DNA from: Acidobacteriota bacterium
GTDB taxonomy: Bacteria > Acidobacteriota > Thermoanaerobaculia > UBA5066 > Gp7-AA6
Assembly: GCA_020199905.1 (NCBI GenBank)
Contig: JAIVJS010000006.1
Coordinates: 1 to 64,000 of the forward strand
Length of the DNA stretch: 64,000 nucleotides
Direction of reading: 5' to 3'
Notes under the pieces: generated by a model
Database searches by the model: none
The model's input: only the letters and a program-made list of their open reading frames with translations
What the model was told of the DNA's origin: nothing
Shown here: positions 62,399 through 64,000 of the stretch, in pieces
How positions within the stretch are numbered: position 1 is the stretch's first letter
Layout: every line of letters starts with the position of its first letter
Position numbers and translations under genes: made by a program

Positions 62399-63418
62399 CT
62401 ACCCCGCCAGATGCCAGTCGCTGTGGGGCGCCTGGTTCTCGACGAACCATCCGTGCAGGAGACGCCCGTAGCCGACGGGCTTCCAACCGATCGAATCGAA
62501 GAAGGGCCGGAGGGCGAAGTGGAGCCGGCGAAGGTTGTAGAGCGGCACGCCCGTGAAGAAGTGGTGCTCGAGGTGGTGCTGCGACGAGAGGTACCAGAAG
62601 TCCCACCAGCGCGACGGCGTCATGAGCGTTCCCCATTTGGCGGGGTCGTCGGGGTCGATCGCATAGTGCTGGCCGAGCCGGTTCAAAGCGAACGCGACCG
62701 GAAAGACGAGGAAGTAGGGAACGAGGTAGACGCGGGCCAGCACTCCCGCGCCGCCGGCAGCAAAGAGCAGCCCCATGATCCCGAGGTGGACGAGGATCGT
62801 CGCGATCCGCTCCGCCGCGATCCTCCGCCGCAGAGTCGGCGGGTAGCTCGCCGTCTCCTTCGCCGCCGCGTGGAAGTAGATGGGAAAGAGGGCGGGGGTG
62901 AAGTACAGCGCCTTGTACCAGCGGAGGTTGCGTTTCGGGGACAGGTAGTGCCGCTTGGGGTCCGCCTCCGCGTCCCCGAGCTCGGCGTGGTGGGTGAGGT
63001 GCCACCGCGTGAACTGGAGGGCCGAGATTCCGGAGGGGACCGCGTAGAGGACTCCCAGCAGCCGCTCCAGGCCCGGACGCGGCCCGTTGAAGACGGCGCG
63101 GTGGACCACTTCGTGGAGGAGCACGGTGAAATTGAAGACGGTCCAGCCGGCGACCACCGCCGCCGGGATCCAGATCCAGGGCTGCGCGAACTTCCAGCAG
63201 ACCGCCATCGACCCGAAGAGGAGAGCGAACTGGCGGGCGGCTATGAGGAGGTGCCGGGCGGGGCTTTTGCGGTGGAGCGACTTCAGGACGTCGTGGGGGA
63301 CCGCCCGGGTCAACCGGCCGCGCAGGTCCCGGGATGCCGCGGACCAGTGATGGTCGCCGCCCATCGGAGGGTATTCCTCGGGCCGGGGGGCGGGAAAGGG
63401 GATCGGTTTGGCGCTCAT
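62399..63418 (-). CDS. Membrane fatty acid desaturase
   Basis: 339 aa. The three di-iron histidine boxes are HEVVHRAVF (box 1), HLTHHAELG (box 2) and SSQHHLEHHFF (box 3), spread between hydrophobic segments (IWIPAAVVAGWTVFNFTVLL, ATILVHLGIMGLLFAAGGAG and others). Introduces a double bond into a membrane acyl chain or a sphingolipid/carotenoid-like substrate; the exact position cannot be told. Single gene; the 198-bp region after its start (63419-63616) separates it from the divergent secreted protein. Confidence 0.92.
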   Translation of the reverse strand: MSAKPIPFPAPRPEEYPPMGGDHHWSAASRDLRGRLTRAVPHDVLKSLHRKSPARHLLIAARQFALLFGSMAVCWKFAQPWIWIPAAVVAGWTVFNFTVLLHEVVHRAVFNGPRPGLERLLGVLYAVPSGISALQFTRWHLTHHAELGDAEADPKRHYLSPKRNLRWYKALYFTPALFPIYFHAAAKETASYPPTLRRRIAAERIATILVHLGIMGLLFAAGGAGVLARVYLVPYFLVFPVAFALNRLGQHYAIDPDDPAKWGTLMTPSRWWDFWYLSSQHHLEHHFFTGVPLYNLRRLHFALRPFFDSIGWKPVGYGRLLHGWFVENQAPHSDWHLAG

Positions 63419-63616
63419 GGGACCAGGCTCAAAACCTCCGTGCCGGGGTGATTATTCTAAGCCCCCTTTCAAAATCGGCTCGCCGGTCCGGAAACGCAAA
63501 AGGGGAGCCCGTGCGCCCGTTCCCGGCGCGCGGCCCGCTCCGGCGGTTGTGCGCCGGCCGGAATTTGCGGCAGACGGGCACGTTCTCATTCTTCGATACC
63601 CGGGAGGACGATTCAA

Positions 63617-64000
63617 ATGCGACTCGCCAGAGCCTCGACGCGCCTCGCGTTGACGATGACTCTCCTCCTGCCACTCCCCCTGACCGCTTCGATCGTCTCG
63701 GACTTCCAGGCCCGGTTCGCGCAGACGATCTGGGCGGCGCAGCAGACCGAGGCCATTCTCCGAGCGCTGCCTCAATCCGCGTCGGCCGTCTCGACACCGG
63801 AAGGCCTGTCGTCCTACGCGGCCCTCCTCGCCGAGAACACCGCGGCGCTGAACGCCCTTGCCACGGTCGGCATCTCGACGGACGAGCAGCGACGGGCGCT
63901 CGCCCGCGGTCTCCAGGCGGTGGCCTCCGCGCTCCACGACCAGAGCGCGCTGGCCGCCAACCGCGGCCTCTCGGGCCTGGTCTCCAACCTCTCGTCGCTC
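63617..64000 (+). CDS. Secreted protein, N-terminal fragment (runs off right edge)
   Basis: Open for 128 codons to the window end. A GGGAGGA motif lies about 9 nt before the ATG. The signal peptide LALTMTLLLPLPLTASIVSD is followed by an Ala/Gln/Leu-rich helical region (FQARFAQTIWAAQQTEAILR, AENTAALNALATVGISTDEQ). No family recognised; it may be an extracellular or periplasmic alpha-helical protein. Confidence 0.7.
   Translation, partial: MRLARASTRLALTMTLLLPLPLTASIVSDFQARFAQTIWAAQQTEAILRALPQSASAVSTPEGLSSYAALLAENTAALNALATVGISTDEQRRALARGLQAVASALHDQSALAANRGLSGLVSNLSSL

Overview
The window is a high-GC bacterial chromosome segment. Gene content suggests an Acidobacteriota-like organism (inference): two very large TonB-dependent receptors with an N-terminal carboxypeptidase-like regulatory domain, a fragment of a MacB/ADOP-type permease, a DUF1579 protein, an Hfq-like protein beside ricT, and frequent GTG/TTG starts. 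No rRNA, phage, CRISPR or transposase gene is visible. The only intact RNA gene I see is an initiator tRNA-Met at 38511-38587.

Layout. 1-120: start of a methyltransferase running off the left edge. 121-1374: serS. 1418-7044: three GT2 glycosyltransferases, a GT4 enzyme and a polyprenyl-phosphate glycosylphosphotransferase. 7184-13074: housekeeping block (Hfq-like, RicT, CAP-domain protein, phosphohexomutase, enolase, FtsB-like). 13105-37762: large surface-polysaccharide locus with further glycosyltransferases, a deacetylase, a GT2-flippase fusion, methyltransferases, Gfo/Idh/MocA oxidoreductases, SDR epimerases, a PMP-type dehydratase homologue, a radical SAM/SPASM protein, a mutase-like flavoprotein and GDP-mannose 4,6-dehydratase. 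37.8-47.8 kb: rearranged zone with pseudogene fragments, tRNA-fMet and diverged repeats derived from it, around a GHL10-like lipoprotein, a TonB receptor and an asparagine synthetase. 47.8-57.9 kb: SnoaL-like protein, second TonB receptor, DUF72, small secreted proteins, three response regulators, Sir2, purK and a broken purE. 58.0-64.0 kb: HlyD/ABC-2 efflux system, MsrP, fatty-acid desaturase and a secreted protein cut by the right edge.

How the genes work together. The polysaccharide genes would make a nucleotide-activated deoxysugar: Gmd gives GDP-4-keto-6-deoxymannose, and the DegT-fold dehydratase, C-methyltransferase and two SDR enzymes could turn it into a branched or 3,6-dideoxy sugar. 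The glycosylphosphotransferase would load the first sugar on undecaprenyl phosphate, the glycosyltransferases extend it and the Wzx-like domain flips it. No Wzy polymerase or Wza/Wzc export system is recognised here. Fifteen gene junctions overlap by exactly 4 nt, indicating tight translational coupling.

Unusual features: intergenic heptanucleotide repeats that often supply a neighbour's stop codon; a decayed family of tRNA-fMet-derived repeats; a GT2-Wzx fusion; a DegT-family protein with His where the PLP lysine should be; and several genes with internal deletions (purE, a membrane protein, a DUF2975/XRE pair), which could be real decay or assembly error.
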